From assembly GCA_033765345.1 (NCBI GenBank), contig JANRIC010000139.1:1-53120 (forward strand): a stretch of DNA of 53,120 nucleotides, read 5' to 3'. The position numbers were made by a program, and so were the translations under genes. Below, in pieces: positions 1 through 8,298 of the stretch (position 1 is its first letter; each line of letters starts with the position of its first letter). This DNA comes from JANRIC01 sp033765345 (GTDB lineage: Bacteria > Bacteroidota > Bacteroidia > Cytophagales > Microscillaceae). The notes under the pieces are model-generated. The model worked only from the letters and a program-made list of their open reading frames with translations. It searched no databases and was not told the origin of the DNA.

Positions 1-190
1 TCCGTACCCTGGCAAATATTTTCCATACCAAGCTACCTACAGTCCGTACCCTGGCAAATATTTTCCATACCAAGCTACCTACAGTCCGTACCCTGGCAAA
101 TATTTTCCATACCAAGCTACCTACAGTCCGTACCCTTGCAAATATTTTCCATACCAAGCTACCTACAGTCCGTACCCTGGCAAATATTTC
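1..190. repeat. 42-bp tandem repeat, about 4.5 copies
   Basis: The unit begins TCCGTACCCTGG and ends AGCTACCTACAG. Copies start at 1, 43, 85, 127 and 169; the last is cut short at about 190. Copy 4 has one T-for-G change and the others are identical. The array starts at the window edge, so the true copy number is larger. The period is a multiple of three and the plus frame beginning at base 1 stays open to a TAG at 262-264, encoding a 14-residue repeat that starts SVPWQIF. Whether this is the tail of an upstream gene cannot be told from here. Confidence 0.9.
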
Positions 191-264
191 CTAAAGTCTG
201 TATGATTTCTTTCCTTTTCCGTAGTCTTTGGCATACAGTCCGCATAGTTTTGTGTGTGCCATAG

Positions 265-959
265 ATAAAGGGTATAAAAATACGGTGATATTGCTTTGCA
301 GGGGAGATTTTAGGAGAGTATAAGAGGTGCAAAATAAGAGCTTTAAAAAAAAGAATTTCCCGGCAAAAAAATTTAAAAAATGTAACGTTCTGAGAATCGT
401 TGCCAAGCCAGGAAATACCTCATAAAAAATATCAAAAAATAATTGAATTTAAACTAGGGTAGCAAGTACGATGTGCTTTCCGTCGCATTTGCAAGTACAA
501 GTAACACTTTTTTTTTGACTTTCTCAAGTAAGTCAAGTCCCTGCCCTAAATCCCTGCCTGAAATTGGTGTAATAATTATTCATAAGCTTCGACATTTTTG
601 AAAAATAAATCACCTTTTAGTCCGGTAGGCACACACTCTTCTCGTTTTTTTTCCAATTATTTGCACAATTTTATCCAAAGCATATCCTGTGTTTTGAGTG
701 ATTATAAACTTCCCGAGGGTTTTGGGTACATATTCAGGTCATCGAGCATAGGTAAATGTAAGTCCCTATTACCTTGTAAGTTATTCTATCAAAAATCTAT
801 AAGTTGACACATTTTTTCTTTATATTTCCGTATAATACCTGAGTGAGGGTTTTTTCCATAAAAATTCCCTTTAAAACAATCCAAAATAATTAAAAATAAA
901 TTTAGGCATTGAATTTGTCTTTTTTTTGCTAAAACCAACCTAAACCATAGCCCTGAGTA
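265..959. other. Intergenic stretch without a supported gene
   Basis: This AT-rich stretch of about 700 bases holds several A or T homopolymer runs and a short direct repeat of GCAAGTAC around 461-515. The only open frame of note is 598-807, which needs a TTG start, gives a 69-residue product without recognisable features, and is not followed by a partner gene. I see no convincing hairpin, RNA gene or exact TAnnTTTG box before the kinase gene at 960. Confidence 0.5.
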
Positions 960-3900
960 ATGAGATTAATAGGAATCATTGTAGGTTTGATGTGTATCTG
1001 TGTAAAATCGACACTTGCACAGGAAGGTGATTTCTTTTTGTACAGTTATAATTCTCCGATCTCCAATACCGATAATCAAAATCTGGCTGCCCTCCAGGGG
1101 GATAATGGCAATATGTATTTTGCCAATACCAAAGGTCTCATCACCTACGATGGTGTACAATGGAAGATCATCAGTACACTCAGTACGCCCTATTCTTTGG
1201 CTAAAAATGAATCAGGTACCATCTACGTAGGTTGTAGAGAAAATTTCGGATACCTGGATGAAGATATTTTCGGCAGAACTATTTACAAATCTATCTCCCC
1301 GGCAAATAAAGATTTTGGTGAAATTACGCAGGTTTGTTCTGCCAAAGACAAAATCTACTTTTATACCGACCGTATCATATTTTGTGTATCTGAAAAAAGT
1401 AAAAAAATTGAAAATTACTGGATGGCAAGCAAAAGCAATTTTTTTGCTGGTATGTTTGTCCATAAAAATCAGGCTTTTGTTAATATCGAGGGGCGCGGCA
1501 TCCACCGCCTTGAGTACGACCAACCCGATAAAATCGAGGGAGGCGAACTGTTTGCCGAAAAGGTAATTAACACTTCTTTCCTCTTTTCTGATGCCCGCGA
1601 AATCACCCTCATCGGCACAGAAGATAATCTTTTGTATCTATTTGATGGCCAGAAATTCAAACCATATGCCATAGAAGCCCAAAAATATCTTGAAGAAAGT
1701 ATTCTTAGTGGAGGGCTTGACCTTTCACAGGATGAGTTTGTTTTATCTACTTTCTCAGGTGGATGTATTTTGGTTCGCAAATCAGACGGTCATACGCTTC
1801 AAATGATTAATTACCAAACCGGCCTCTCCGATGATGAGGTGCTGGCCATCTGCAAAGATAGCTACGGAGGGCTTTGGATTTGTAACGATTACGGCATTAC
1901 CCGGGCAGACGTACAGCTTCCTATTCGTAATTATTCGGATTACCCCGGCATTGAAGGTGAGATTACTTCGGTGACTAGCCTAGACAGCACGCTATACGTA
2001 GCCACCAGCGAAGGCGTTTTTTATCTGGCCAAAGTAGATAAGTTCTCGCAAATCGTTAAGCTCATCCGCAAAGAAAAAAAAGAACTGCGTATCGTAGAAA
2101 GAAACATCCAAACCACCATACAACTTCAGCAAAATAACAGAGAAGAGCAAAGTCCGCTAAATTCCAAACTCCAGGAAACTATCGCACAGATCCAATCAGA
2201 CGAAAGCATCAGCGAAAAGAAAAAGAAAAGGCTGGAGAAAAAATTAAACCGACAAACCAAAAGAGAAACCCGACGTAACCAAGCCGAAGACGAATCCCCG
2301 GAAGAAATATTAAATCCTCTAAAACCACCCATCTCCAATACGGATACTCTAGCCGTAGAAACCAAAATTGAAGAAAGCCCTGTGAATGAGTCCGAAAGCA
2401 CCAAAACAATCACCCAGTATGTTGATACTCCTGTAAAAGAAACTTATGCACTACAGTCTATTCCTTTTATTTATAATAAGATCGAGGGAATCAATATCAA
2501 ATGCAGACAATTATTTGTTTTTCAGGATCGGGTTCTGGTAGCCAGCAATCAAGGAATGTATGAGATTTTTTCTAATACCAGCAGCCGCCCTATCATCAAG
2601 GATGCTTATATTCATTTTATTTATCAGTCGCCCCAAAACCCTATGCGATTTTATGTCGCTACTCAATCAGGCATCATCTCTATTCTTTTTGAAGAAAATA
2701 CCTGGCGCATCACCAATCGCTCTGAAAATATCAAACAAGACATCCACGCCATTGAGCAATTGGGTGATACACTCTGGCTTTCGGGCGAAAGTAATTTTTA
2801 CAGGATTTTACTGGATTCGTCCGGAAATCCTAATCACCTTGAGACATTTGACCTACCCAATGATTACCTCGAAAATGCCGTGATTAGGTTGATTGACCAA
2901 AAACCTGTTTTTATTTTGTCTACAGGATTTTATGCTTTTGATGCAAAAACCAAAACACTGGTGGAAGATAAAAAGCTAGAGAAATTCTTTAATCCTCGAT
3001 CCGAAGTTATTTTCCTCCAGCAAGATTATACCTGGATCAAACCCCTGGATGCTTCCTGGCGTGACCTACAGAATAAAAGTAAACTCCCTGCCAATCAGAC
3101 AGTGTATCTTTCTTTTTTTAATGACATCAAGGATATTTATGTAGATGTGAATAAAAATATCTGGGTAGTTGCCGACAACGCCCTCTTTAAAATCCAATCG
3201 GATGCACGCCTAGACCTTGAAAAACGTTTTAAAATTGCCATTAGCGGCATCCAACATAAAAAATCCGATCTCCCTCTAAAAAATCTCAAATTGCCCTACA
3301 AAAACAACTCCCTGAAATTCCAGATCGCCCCTGCGTATTTCCTAAGAGAAGGGGATATTCAATATCAATACCGGCTCGAAGGGCTTCAGGATGAATGGTC
3401 AGAATGGGACAAAGAAAGTGATATTTTTGCCATTTTGCCGAGTGGAAAGTACAAACTACAGGTTAGAGCCAAAAATATCTTCGGACAAAAAAGTGAAGAA
3501 ACTGAGCTGAAATTTGAAATCAAACAACCTTTCTGGGAAACGGGCTGGTTTTATTTGTTGATGGGCATTTTTGCAATCAGTATTGTATACTTAATCATTA
3601 AATTGCGTACCCGTGCCCTAAGCATCGCCAATCAAAAACTTGAAATCAAGGTATCCGAAAAAACACAGGAGATTTCCGAACAAAAGAAACAACTTGAAGT
3701 GGCTTTTCACGAAATTTCAGAACAGAAAAATCAAATCCAGATTGCCAATCAGGAATTGAAAAAAGTAAATGTGACTCTTGAGCAAAAAGTTGAAGAAAGA
3801 ACCGCCAAACTCAAATCTACTCTTTTACAACTTCTGGAAACCAACCGCGAACTAGATACCTTTATCTATAGATCTTCCCACGATTTGAAAGGCCCTATCT

Positions 3901-4553
3901 CGCGCCTCATCGGTCTGGTCAATCTAGCCAAAATGGAAGATGATCAGGATTCTATTTATAAAAATCTCAACCTCATTCATTTTACCGCTCATCGTATGAG
4001 TAAAATGCTTGATAAGCTGATGAATGTCCACGCAATTAATAGTGAATCTATTGAATATGAACGGTTTAATATTCATAAGTTTTTAGAAGATATTCGTGCT
4101 AGACTACGCGATGTACCCGGTGAAGAATCTGCTTATATTATTTTTAAGGTGGATGCTGAAACCTCGATGGTTTCAGACAAGACGCTGTTGGGAATCATCA
4201 TTGAAAACCTGCTCGAGAATGCCATCCAATTTCAAAATCCAAGTTCGGATGTATTTTCAATTATCAAACTTGAAATCAAAACGGATGAGGAATTTATCCG
4301 ACTCAAAGTAACTGACAATGGTGCCGGTATTGGCGAAAGCCATAAAGACAAAATTTTTGATATGTTTTATCGCGGTTCGGAACTTTCCAAAGGCAATGGA
4401 CTGGGGCTTTATTTGGTCAAAAAGGCCACAGAGAAGCTCAACGGACAAATCCATTTCAAAAGCGAGCCTGGCAATATCACTTCCTTTACTGTGATCCTCC
4501 CCCACGAAAAAGTAAGGCTCAAAGAACCAGAGACGATCGAGAAAGGAGTCTGA
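960..4553 (+). CDS. Y_Y_Y-domain periplasmic-sensing histidine kinase (no receiver)
   Basis: A 1197-residue sensor kinase. Residues 1-20 are a signal peptide ending TLAQ. Two stretches of beta-propeller-type repeats fill the periplasmic part, followed by a Y_Y_Y-like beta-sandwich at about 795-855 (motif YRLEGLQDEWSEW), one membrane helix at about 865-885, and a long coiled coil. The phosphoacceptor is His974 in SSHDLKGPISR. The ATPase domain shows NLLENAIQF near 1083, DNGAGIG near 1118 and GNGLGLYLV near 1146. It resembles the sensing half of hybrid two-component systems but has no receiver or helix-turn-helix, and no response regulator lies beside it. A Lys/Glu/Arg-rich linker at about 360-480 interrupts the propeller region. 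The ligand is unknown. Confidence 0.9.
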   Translation: MRLIGIIVGLMCICVKSTLAQEGDFFLYSYNSPISNTDNQNLAALQGDNGNMYFANTKGLITYDGVQWKIISTLSTPYSLAKNESGTIYVGCRENFGYLDEDIFGRTIYKSISPANKDFGEITQVCSAKDKIYFYTDRIIFCVSEKSKKIENYWMASKSNFFAGMFVHKNQAFVNIEGRGIHRLEYDQPDKIEGGELFAEKVINTSFLFSDAREITLIGTEDNLLYLFDGQKFKPYAIEAQKYLEESILSGGLDLSQDEFVLSTFSGGCILVRKSDGHTLQMINYQTGLSDDEVLAICKDSYGGLWICNDYGITRADVQLPIRNYSDYPGIEGEITSVTSLDSTLYVATSEGVFYLAKVDKFSQIVKLIRKEKKELRIVERNIQTTIQLQQNNREEQSPLNSKLQETIAQIQSDESISEKKKKRLEKKLNRQTKRETRRNQAEDESPEEILNPLKPPISNTDTLAVETKIEESPVNESESTKTITQYVDTPVKETYALQSIPFIYNKIEGINIKCRQLFVFQDRVLVASNQGMYEIFSNTSSRPIIKDAYIHFIYQSPQNPMRFYVATQSGIISILFEENTWRITNRSENIKQDIHAIEQLGDTLWLSGESNFYRILLDSSGNPNHLETFDLPNDYLENAVIRLIDQKPVFILSTGFYAFDAKTKTLVEDKKLEKFFNPRSEVIFLQQDYTWIKPLDASWRDLQNKSKLPANQTVYLSFFNDIKDIYVDVNKNIWVVADNALFKIQSDARLDLEKRFKIAISGIQHKKSDLPLKNLKLPYKNNSLKFQIAPAYFLREGDIQYQYRLEGLQDEWSEWDKESDIFAILPSGKYKLQVRAKNIFGQKSEETELKFEIKQPFWETGWFYLLMGIFAISIVYLIIKLRTRALSIANQKLEIKVSEKTQEISEQKKQLEVAFHEISEQKNQIQIANQELKKVNVTLEQKVEERTAKLKSTLLQLLETNRELDTFIYRSSHDLKGPISRLIGLVNLAKMEDDQDSIYKNLNLIHFTAHRMSKMLDKLMNVHAINSESIEYERFNIHKFLEDIRARLRDVPGEESAYIIFKVDAETSMVSDKTLLGIIIENLLENAIQFQNPSSDVFSIIKLEIKTDEEFIRLKVTDNGAGIGESHKDKIFDMFYRGSELSKGNGLGLYLVKKATEKLNGQIHFKSEPGNITSFTVILPHEKVRLKEPETIEKGV

Positions 4554-4592
4554 CCCTCAAATCAATCATCAATCTTGCGTTTTTTGAGGATT

Positions 4593-4698
4593 GTGCGTCA
4601 GGGATTCGGGATTATGTGTTTAAATAGACACTTATATCAAAGCAAAAATCATATAGCCGCCCTACCCAACGGCTATGGCATCTCCCTAAATGACGCAC
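4593..4698. repeat. Nested inverted-repeat element (about 106 bp)
   Basis: Outer arms GTGCGTCA (4593-4600) and TGACGCAC (4691-4698) are perfectly complementary, and each is followed inward by a GGGA / TCCC pair. An inner hairpin ATAGCCG (4653-4659) / CGGCTAT (4670-4676) sits inside. The 296-base gap between the kinase and isochorismate synthase genes holds little else. The form suggests a REP- or MITE-like intergenic element; no transposase is present. Confidence 0.55.
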
Positions 4699-4849
4699 TG
4701 ACCTATCCAAATACCTGTAAAATAGAAGGCATTGAACTGCTATTTTTAAGGAGTCCCCTTGTTTTTCTCAAAGTTTTGTGAATCTTTTGCCGGAATTTTC
4801 GTTTATGATTATATAATTTTCAGAATATTTCATAAATTCAGATAGTACA

Positions 4850-6082
4850 ATGAACTGTTCTCCGATGAAAGACACGCCACAGGTTCAGAATAAAATACAG
4901 GCCTCTCAACTTCAGAAAATAATCCTCAGTGAAGCATTAAAGAATCGTTATGCATTGGCTATGTGGCAGTTACCTAATGATACTGTACAGCATTGTATCC
5001 TTGATTTCAGTGGCAAACCTCACCGGATTCGGGTGGATTTGGAGGAATGTGTGCCTGGTTTTGTGGTGAGTCCTTTTGTGAGTTCGGACAAAGAGAATGC
5101 TTTTTTTGTTCGGGCTGATTTTCAAATTGATTTTCAAGGGGGGCAATGTTTACATCAGGAAACTGCAGACCCACGATCCGGCGAATTTTATCAAAACCTG
5201 CTCAAACATCCATTTGAAAACTTGTATTTTGCCCGTGACTGGCGGCGGTATTTCAAAAAATCTATCCATCATACCTCTACCACGCAGTCGCACTATGAAA
5301 ATCTGGTCAAAAAAGGCATTGAGGAGATTCAAAATGGTAGATTTATCAAAGTGGTGCTTTCCCGAACTAAGAGCCTGGAATACAAAGAGTCGTTGGATTT
5401 AATTGATTTTTTTCAAAAACTTTCTGAAAATTATTCAACAGCTTTTCGGTATTTATTTCATATCCCCGAAGTAGGTACTTGGATGGGGGCAAGCCCTGAG
5501 ATTCTCATCAGTGTAGACCAAAATCAGATTTTCAGAACAGTCGCCCTGGCTGGCACACAGGCTTTACAAGCTCATAAAAAACTCAGTGAAGTAGCTTGGA
5601 CACAAAAGGAGATCGAGGAACAGGCCATAGTGGGGCGATATATCATCAACTGCTTTAAAAAAATACGCCTAAGAGAATTTGACGAGGAAGGTCCTAAAAC
5701 CATCATAGCGGGTAATCTGATGCACCTGTGTACTCGATTCTTGGTGGATATGCAGGCTGCTAATTTTCCTCAATTGGGCACGGTGATGCTTGATTTATTA
5801 CATCCTACCTCAGCGGTATGTGGAATGCCCAAAGACCCTGCCCTGGATTTTATTCTCAAGCATGAGGGTCACGACAGGGAGTTTTATAGTGGTTTTTTGG
5901 GTCCTGTAAACATCCACCGAGAAAGCCATATTTTTGTAAATCTTCGTTGTATGCAATTTTTAGAAGATCGAATGTTGCTTTACGCCGGGGCAGGGGTTAC
6001 CGAAGATTCCAATCCTAGCAAAGAATGGAATGAAACCGAAATGAAGTGCGAAACACTAAACCGGGTACTTACAACTCTTTAA
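4850..6082 (+). CDS. menF: Isochorismate synthase
   Basis: A 410-residue chorismate-binding enzyme converting chorismate to isochorismate, the first step of menaquinone synthesis. Family signatures are the general-base region FIKVVLSR (Lys167), MGASPEILIS, the DLLHPTSAVCGMPKDPA loop, GHDREFYSGFLGP and the C-terminal AGAGVTEDSNPSKEWNET metal/substrate motif. The length matches MenF/EntC-type proteins. The ATG at 4850 is used; a second in-frame ATG at 4865 is possible. The gene stands alone, not beside menD or menB. Its end overlaps the convergent gene at 6069 by 14 bases. A siderophore (EntC) role is less likely because no siderophore genes are nearby and menC is in the same window. Confidence 0.88.
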   Translation: MNCSPMKDTPQVQNKIQASQLQKIILSEALKNRYALAMWQLPNDTVQHCILDFSGKPHRIRVDLEECVPGFVVSPFVSSDKENAFFVRADFQIDFQGGQCLHQETADPRSGEFYQNLLKHPFENLYFARDWRRYFKKSIHHTSTTQSHYENLVKKGIEEIQNGRFIKVVLSRTKSLEYKESLDLIDFFQKLSENYSTAFRYLFHIPEVGTWMGASPEILISVDQNQIFRTVALAGTQALQAHKKLSEVAWTQKEIEEQAIVGRYIINCFKKIRLREFDEEGPKTIIAGNLMHLCTRFLVDMQAANFPQLGTVMLDLLHPTSAVCGMPKDPALDFILKHEGHDREFYSGFLGPVNIHRESHIFVNLRCMQFLEDRMLLYAGAGVTEDSNPSKEWNETEMKCETLNRVLTTL

Positions 6083-6881
6083 AAAAGTAGAGGTGGGTTA
6101 GGGAGATCGTAAAGATGTAATCTCCAATCAAGCCTGCATAAAGCCAATTTTGGTCAAGAGGTAAGTTTAGGAATCGCTCCTGATCTTGATAAATATTATA
6201 TAAATACAGACGGTCTCCATTCAAAAAACAGATCTCATCTCCAGCTACTCCCAGGTAATTCAAACCGGGATAGTTCAAGGTTTTTTTATAATTGCCCAAA
6301 TTATCAAAGAGGAGGATTCCTTTATTTTTATCATTTACCAAAAGGATGTTTTGATATTCTCTAATAAAATTTATTTCATGATTTTCAGGGTCTAAGAGTA
6401 AATCCAGGGCTGTGATCAGTAGGTTGCTTTTGTTGATGGGGTCATATTTTTTGAGGCTAAAATCAGTATTATCAAATACCCAAAGGTTATTGTCGGCAGC
6501 TAGTGAAATTACTTTGGCAAAACCGATCTGTGAGGGTTCGAGGGAATAGGCAGAAGTTTGATTGAGAAAACGATCCAAGATCAAAAATTCTTGATATTCT
6601 TCATAAAACACCAAAACGCGGAGGGATGTCCAGGCCTCCAATGAGCTGATATTACCGATTTTAGTAGGGGAAAATACCTGCTGTTGTGTACCCGATATGT
6701 CATATCTTTTTATATCTCCCAGGTTATCAGCAAGATACAGCATATTTTTTTTATCTACTGAGATGGCTCTTACCTGTCTGATGGGTGTAGAACTGATCAT
6801 TTGCAATGATTGAGCCTCCGTGTTGTAGGGAAAAAATATCAGTAAAGTGAGGGCAAAACACAAAAAAACAAGCTGTTTCAT
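6069..6881 (-). CDS. Secreted beta-propeller-like protein of unknown function
   Basis: A 270-residue protein with a signal peptide (about 1-23, ending NTEAQ). The rest is made of short beta-rich segments such as AISVDKKNMLYLADNLGDIK and VISLAADNNLWVFDNTD, spaced like propeller blades (NHL/SMP-30-like). No catalytic motif is seen. Its ATG overlaps the stop of lpxH by four bases (ATGA), so it is very likely translated with it as the last gene of the rsfS-ftsH-LUD-lpxH operon. A role in the envelope follows only from the signal peptide and its neighbour. Confidence 0.7.
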   Translation of the reverse strand: MKQLVFLCFALTLLIFFPYNTEAQSLQMISSTPIRQVRAISVDKKNMLYLADNLGDIKRYDISGTQQQVFSPTKIGNISSLEAWTSLRVLVFYEEYQEFLILDRFLNQTSAYSLEPSQIGFAKVISLAADNNLWVFDNTDFSLKKYDPINKSNLLITALDLLLDPENHEINFIREYQNILLVNDKNKGILLFDNLGNYKKTLNYPGLNYLGVAGDEICFLNGDRLYLYNIYQDQERFLNLPLDQNWLYAGLIGDYIFTISLTHLYFFKEL

Positions 6882-7666
6882 ATAGATTCCTCAAATTTTA
6901 CCAAATTAATCTGATTGCCTTGTAAATAGGCATACGTGCAGGCCTCGATCCATTCTCCGGTATTGATATAGCGACTTTGGGAGTTGATAGGGATATCCAA
7001 AGGCAAGTGACGGTGCCCGAAGATATAAAAATCATGGTGTTGCCTGGATTCCATTGATTTACAAAATTGAATGAGCCATTCTTGGTCTCCTCGAAAACGC
7101 TCAAACTTCCGGTGTTTCATTTTTTTGGCGCGGGTGCTTCTTGATAGGTAAGAACCCAGCCCTACGCCTAGGTTGGGATGTAATCTGGCAAAAAGCCATT
7201 GACAAAGCTGATTTCTAAATATTTTTTTCAAGATTTTGTACCTGTGGTCACCCGGACCCAAGCCATCGCCGTGTGCGATCAGGAGTTTATTTTGATTGAT
7301 TTCCCAGACCTGCGGATGGCGATAAATGGGGATACCCAATTCTTTGGTAAAATAGTCAAACATCCACATATCGTGGTTACCCACAAAAAATACGATCTGA
7401 ATGCCCATATCCCTTAATTCTGCCAGTTTGCCCTGAAAACGGATAAAGCCTTTTGGGATAGCAAATTTATACTCAAACCAAAAGTCAAAAATATCTCCGA
7501 TCAAAAAAATCAAATCGGTTTCGTGTTTGATAGAGTCAAGCCACTGTACGATTTTTTTCTCTCGTTGGAGGCTTGACTGGTAGTCAGGTGCTCCAAGATG
7601 GAAATCAGAGGCAAAAAAGACTTTTTTATGGGTTTGTATTCGGATCGTCTTCAATGATGTCATCAA
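6878..7666 (-). CDS. lpxH: UDP-2,3-diacylglucosamine diphosphatase (LpxH family)
   Basis: A 262-residue calcineurin-like phosphoesterase. Metal-binding motifs are in order: DFHLG (Asp21, His23), GDIFDFW (Asp58), GNHDMW (Asn97, His98), HGDGLGPGDH and GHRHLP. This is the LpxH arrangement; the enzyme cleaves UDP-2,3-diacylglucosamine to lipid X in lipid A synthesis at the inner face of the inner membrane. Its first 41 bases overlap the end of the LUD-domain gene; a start nearer DFHLG would shorten this, but no later Met precedes the motif after MM at the beginning. Four-base overlap with the downstream gene. Confidence 0.87.
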   Translation of the reverse strand: MMTSLKTIRIQTHKKVFFASDFHLGAPDYQSSLQREKKIVQWLDSIKHETDLIFLIGDIFDFWFEYKFAIPKGFIRFQGKLAELRDMGIQIVFFVGNHDMWMFDYFTKELGIPIYRHPQVWEINQNKLLIAHGDGLGPGDHRYKILKKIFRNQLCQWLFARLHPNLGVGLGSYLSRSTRAKKMKHRKFERFRGDQEWLIQFCKSMESRQHHDFYIFGHRHLPLDIPINSQSRYINTGEWIEACTYAYLQGNQINLVKFEESI

Positions 7667-8285
7667 CTAAGAATAAAACAAGTTCTTCGGGCCCTTGTGC
7701 CCCGCACATCCAGGATTTGTCAAATACCTGAGTAATGCTGGGTCCTGTGATCAAAGATAGTTGACTTGGAAGATTATTTGCATATTTATGCAAGATTATT
7801 TCCAATGCTTCGTGCAAATGATGTACGAGTTGTGAGGTAAAAGCAAGTATGATATGGGTAGATGCCTGCATGCTAAGTGCTGGAAGGGATTTTTGATGAG
7901 AAGATACAAGTACACTGCCTGTCCGTGCGACTAACAATTCGCAAAGGCTGAGGCTTGCTTGTAGCTGCGTAGGGATGGGAGAAGCATCTTGATACTTGAT
8001 TTGAGCAAATTGCAAAAGCTGCTGTGGATAATCTTCGCTGACCCATAGCTCGTTCAAGTTTTTACTTTGGACTAAGGTTTCCAGGCTTAAAAGGAAAGTT
8101 TCTAGATTTTCACAATAAAAGAAGTCACCTTTGTGCTTTTTAAAATTTTCAGCAAAGATGACTTCCATGAGTTCTTCTGTATGTAGGTAAGGGTTCTGCG
8201 AAAAATCAGGTTTGATAATTTTTTGACTTCCTGAAGATTTAAGAGCTGTTTGGATATTTCCTAAGATTTTTTCTCTAGAAGTCAT
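7626..8285 (-). CDS. LUD-domain (LutC/YkgG-like) protein
   Basis: A 219-residue protein from the chosen ATG at 8285 (MTSREKILGNI). An upstream ATG at 8348 would overlap ftsH by about 50 bases and adds an uncharged-looking leader, so it is less likely. The LutC signature is the C-terminal GPSITQVFDK followed by GAQGPEELVLFLVDD, with VARTGSVLVSS in the middle. LutC belongs with LutA and LutB in L-lactate oxidation, but neither is here. In Bacteroidota an orphan LUD protein commonly follows ftsH, so its function is probably separate and is unknown. Thirteen bases separate it from the ftsH stop. Confidence 0.82.
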   Translation of the reverse strand: MTSREKILGNIQTALKSSGSQKIIKPDFSQNPYLHTEELMEVIFAENFKKHKGDFFYCENLETFLLSLETLVQSKNLNELWVSEDYPQQLLQFAQIKYQDASPIPTQLQASLSLCELLVARTGSVLVSSHQKSLPALSMQASTHIILAFTSQLVHHLHEALEIILHKYANNLPSQLSLITGPSITQVFDKSWMCGAQGPEELVLFLVDDIIEDDPNTNP

Positions 8286-8298
8286 AAATTTTGCCTGA

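Noticed and set aside
1..190. Possible CRISPR array
   Set aside because: The 42-bp units are contiguous with no unique spacers, and no cas gene is present.
598..807. 69-residue frame before the kinase gene
   Set aside because: It needs a TTG start, is AT-biased, and shows no domain or signal peptide.
4575..4781. 68-residue frame after the kinase gene
   Set aside because: It runs through the nested palindromic element and has no coding character.
7626..8285. lutABC lactate-utilisation operon
   Set aside because: Only a LutC-like protein is present, and the neighbours are ftsH and lpxH.
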